Shown here: positions 15,541-17,328 of the stretch, one piece after another
Numbering within the stretch: position 1 is the first letter of the stretch
Layout: each line of letters begins with the position of its first letter
Notes under the pieces: model-generated
Database searches by the model: none
Seen by the model: the letters and a program-made list of their open reading frames with translations, nothing else
What the model was told of the DNA's origin: nothing
NCBI GenBank assembly: GCA_946478645.1
Contig: CAMLCW010000065.1
Span: 1 to 17,328 of the forward strand
Source: an uncultured Variovorax sp.
GTDB lineage: Bacteria > Pseudomonadota > Gammaproteobacteria > Burkholderiales > Burkholderiaceae
Direction of reading: 5' to 3'
DNA: 17,328 nucleotides
Position numbers and translations under genes: made by a program

Positions 15541-17328
15541 ATGGACGACTCCCAAACCCCGCTCGATCTCACCGGCCCCACCGACGGCGACACCACCCTC
15601 ACGCTGGCCGACTACGCGCAGACCGCCTACCTCGAGTACGCGCTCAGCGTGGTCAAGGGCCGCGCGCTGCCCGACGTGTGCGACGGCCAGAAGCCGGTGC
15701 AGCGGCGCATCCTGTATTCGATGTCGCGCATGGGCCTGGGCTTCGGCGGCAGCAACGGCAACGTGGGCGCCAAGCCCGTCAAGAGCGCGCGCGTGGTCGG
15801 CGACGTGCTGGGCCGCTTCCATCCGCACAGCGACCAGGCCGCCTACGACGCACTGGTGCGCATGGCGCAGGATTTCTCGCAGCGCTATCCGCTCGTCGAC
15901 GGCCAGGGCAACTTCGGCAGCCGCGACGGTGACGGCGCCGCGGCCATGCGCTACACCGAGGCGCGGCTCGCGCGCATCACCAGCCTGTTGCTCGACGAGA
16001 TCGACGAAGGCACGGTCGACTTCATTCCCAACTACGACGGCAGCACCGAGGAGCCGCGCCTCCTGCCCGCGCGGCTGCCGTTCACGCTGCTCAACGGCGC
16101 GAGCGGCATCGCGGTGGGCCTGGCCACCGAGATCCCGAGCCACAACCTGCGCGAGATCGCCGACGCCTGCGTGGCGCTCATCAAGTCGAACGGCAAGCTC
16201 GGCGACGAGGAGCTCGCCGCGATCGTGCCCGGCCCCGACTACCCGGGCGGCGCGCAGATCATCAGCAGCGCGAGCGACATCGCCGACGCCTACCGCACCG
16301 GCCGCGGCTCGCTCAAGGTGCGCGCGCGCTGGAAGATCGAGGATCTCGCGCGCGGCCAGTGGCAGCTCGTGGTCAACGAGCTGCCGCCGGGCGTGAGCAC
16401 GCAGCGCGTGCTCGAGGAGATCGAGGACATCACCAACCCGAAGGTCAAGGCCGGCAAGAAGGCGCTGACGGCGGAGCAGACCCAGCTCAAGGCCGCGATG
16501 CTCTCGGTGCTCGACGTGGTGCGCGACGAGTCGAGCAAGGACGCCGCGGTGCGCCTGGTGTTCGAGCCCAAGACCTCGCGCATCAGCCAGGAAGACTTCA
16601 TCACCACGCTGCTCGCGCAGACCTCGCTCGAGACCTCGTCGCCGATCAATCTCACCATGGTCGGCATCGACGGCAAGCCGACGCAGAAGTCGCTGCGCCA
16701 GATGCTCAACGAGTGGATCGCGTTCCGCGAGATCACCGTCGAGAAGCGCTCGCGCCATCGTCTGGGCAAGGTGCAGGACCGCATCCACATCCTCGAGGGC
16801 CGGCAGCTGGTGCTGCTGAACATCGACGAGGTGATCGCCATCATCCGCGCTGCCGACGAGCCGAAGGCCGCGCTCATCGCGCGCTTCAACCTCAGCGAAC
16901 GCCAGGCCGAGGACATCCTCGAGATCCGGCTGCGCCAGCTGGCGCGGCTCGAGGCCATCAAGATCGAGCAGGAGCTGTCGGGCCTGCGCGACGAGCAGAA
17001 AAAGCTCGAAGACATCCTCGCCAGCCCCGCGGCGCTGCGCCGCCTGCTGGTGAAGGAGATCGAGGCCGACGCCAAGACCTTCGAAGACCCGCGCCGCACG
17101 CTGATCCAGGCCGAGAAGCGGGCCGTGGCCGAGGTCAAGGTGGTCGACGAGCCGGTCACCGTGATCGTCTCGCAGAAGGGCTGGGTGCGCGCGCAGAAGG
17201 GCTGGCCCGCGGCCACCGGCGCCAACGGCGAGAAGGCGGCACCCGAGTACAGCTTCAAGTCGGGCGATGCGCTCTACGGCGCCTTCGAATGCCGCACGGT
17301 GGACTCCCTGCTGGGCTTCGGCGACAAC
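15541..17328 (+). CDS. parC: DNA topoisomerase IV subunit A, 5' part (cut by window edge)
   Basis: DNA-cleaving subunit of topoisomerase IV. The 596 codons present hold the breakage-reunion domain and the beginning of the C-terminal DNA-wrapping domain; full-length proteins are usually about 750-780 aa. Catalytic Tyr138 lies in [10 protein letters not shown], preceded by [17 protein letters not shown]. The quinolone-determining stretch reads [10 protein letters not shown] (94-103), where Escherichia coli ParC has HPHGDSACYE. The coiled-coil region is visible around 420-510 ([24 protein letters not shown]). The ATG at 15541 has no Shine-Dalgarno; instead a 17-nt pyrimidine tract (15521-15537) precedes it. 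It follows the transglycosylase gene by 84 nt and is presumably in the parE transcript. Confidence 0.96.
   Translation, partial: MDDSQTPLDLTGPTDGDTTLTLADYAQTAYLEYALSVVKGRALPDVCDGQKPVQRRILYSMSRMGLGFGGSNGNVGAKPVKSARVVGDVLGRFHPHSDQAAYDALVRMAQDFSQRYPLVDGQGNFGSRDGDGAAAMRYTEARLARITSLLLDEIDEGTVDFIPNYDGSTEEPRLLPARLPFTLLNGASGIAVGLATEIPSHNLREIADACVALIKSNGKLGDEELAAIVPGPDYPGGAQIISSASDIADAYRTGRGSLKVRARWKIEDLARGQWQLVVNELPPGVSTQRVLEEIEDITNPKVKAGKKALTAEQTQLKAAMLSVLDVVRDESSKDAAVRLVFEPKTSRISQEDFITTLLAQTSLETSSPINLTMVGIDGKPTQKSLRQMLNEWIAFREITVEKRSRHRLGKVQDRIHILEGRQLVLLNIDEVIAIIRAADEPKAALIARFNLSERQAEDILEIRLRQLARLEAIKIEQELSGLRDEQKKLEDILASPAALRRLLVKEIEADAKTFEDPRRTLIQAEKRAVAEVKVVDEPVTVIVSQKGWVRAQKGWPAATGANGEKAAPEYSFKSGDALYGAFECRTVDSLLGFGDN

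Overview
This is a high-GC, gene-dense chromosomal window carrying mostly housekeeping genes. Gene order and protein features (coaBC near dut, dapA before bamC, parE - lytic transglycosylase - parC, a ParC with Gln where Escherichia coli has Ser80) fit a betaproteobacterium of the order Burkholderiales, most likely Comamonadaceae (Variovorax/Acidovorax-like). The taxonomic call is inference from gene content, not from a marker search. I see no insertion sequence, prophage, CRISPR array, rRNA or tRNA.

Layout. 1-685 (minus): 5' part of pyrG (CTP synthase), cut by the window edge. 810-2938 (plus): tight coaBC - small membrane protein - dut operon (coenzyme A synthesis, dUTP hydrolysis). 3106-3606 (plus): glycine-zipper outer-membrane lipoprotein, closed by a perfect-stem terminator. 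3674-4198 (minus): SlyD-like FKBP prolyl isomerase, divergent with only 14 bp from a JmjC/cupin ribosomal-protein hydroxylase (roxA/ycfD type, 4213-5355), which overlaps an unidentified 173-aa gene. 5962-6231 (plus): small lipoprotein plus terminator. 6340-9890 (minus): methyltransferase, then dapA - bamC - metallo-beta-lactamase-fold hydrolase. 9908-10954 (plus): an unrecognised cysteine-rich lipoprotein. 10988-12369 (minus): MFS transporter followed by a 46-aa single-pass membrane protein. 12536 to end (plus): parE, a secreted lytic transglycosylase, and the first 596 codons of parC.

How the genes work together. coaBC/dut/pyrG supply cofactor and pyrimidine nucleotide metabolism. dapA feeds diaminopimelate and lysine synthesis and bamC the outer-membrane beta-barrel assembly machine, so that operon serves the envelope. 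parE and parC form topoisomerase IV, with a peptidoglycan-cleaving enzyme placed between them.

Nothing here is a clear new defence or mobile system. The observations most worth following are: three genes (coaBC, the MFS gene, parE) whose -10-like TACANT hexamer sits only 7-8 nt before the ATG, suggesting leaderless mRNAs; the unrecognised cysteine-rich lipoprotein at 9908-10954; the unidentified gene coupled to roxA; and the 46-aa membrane protein behind the MFS gene.
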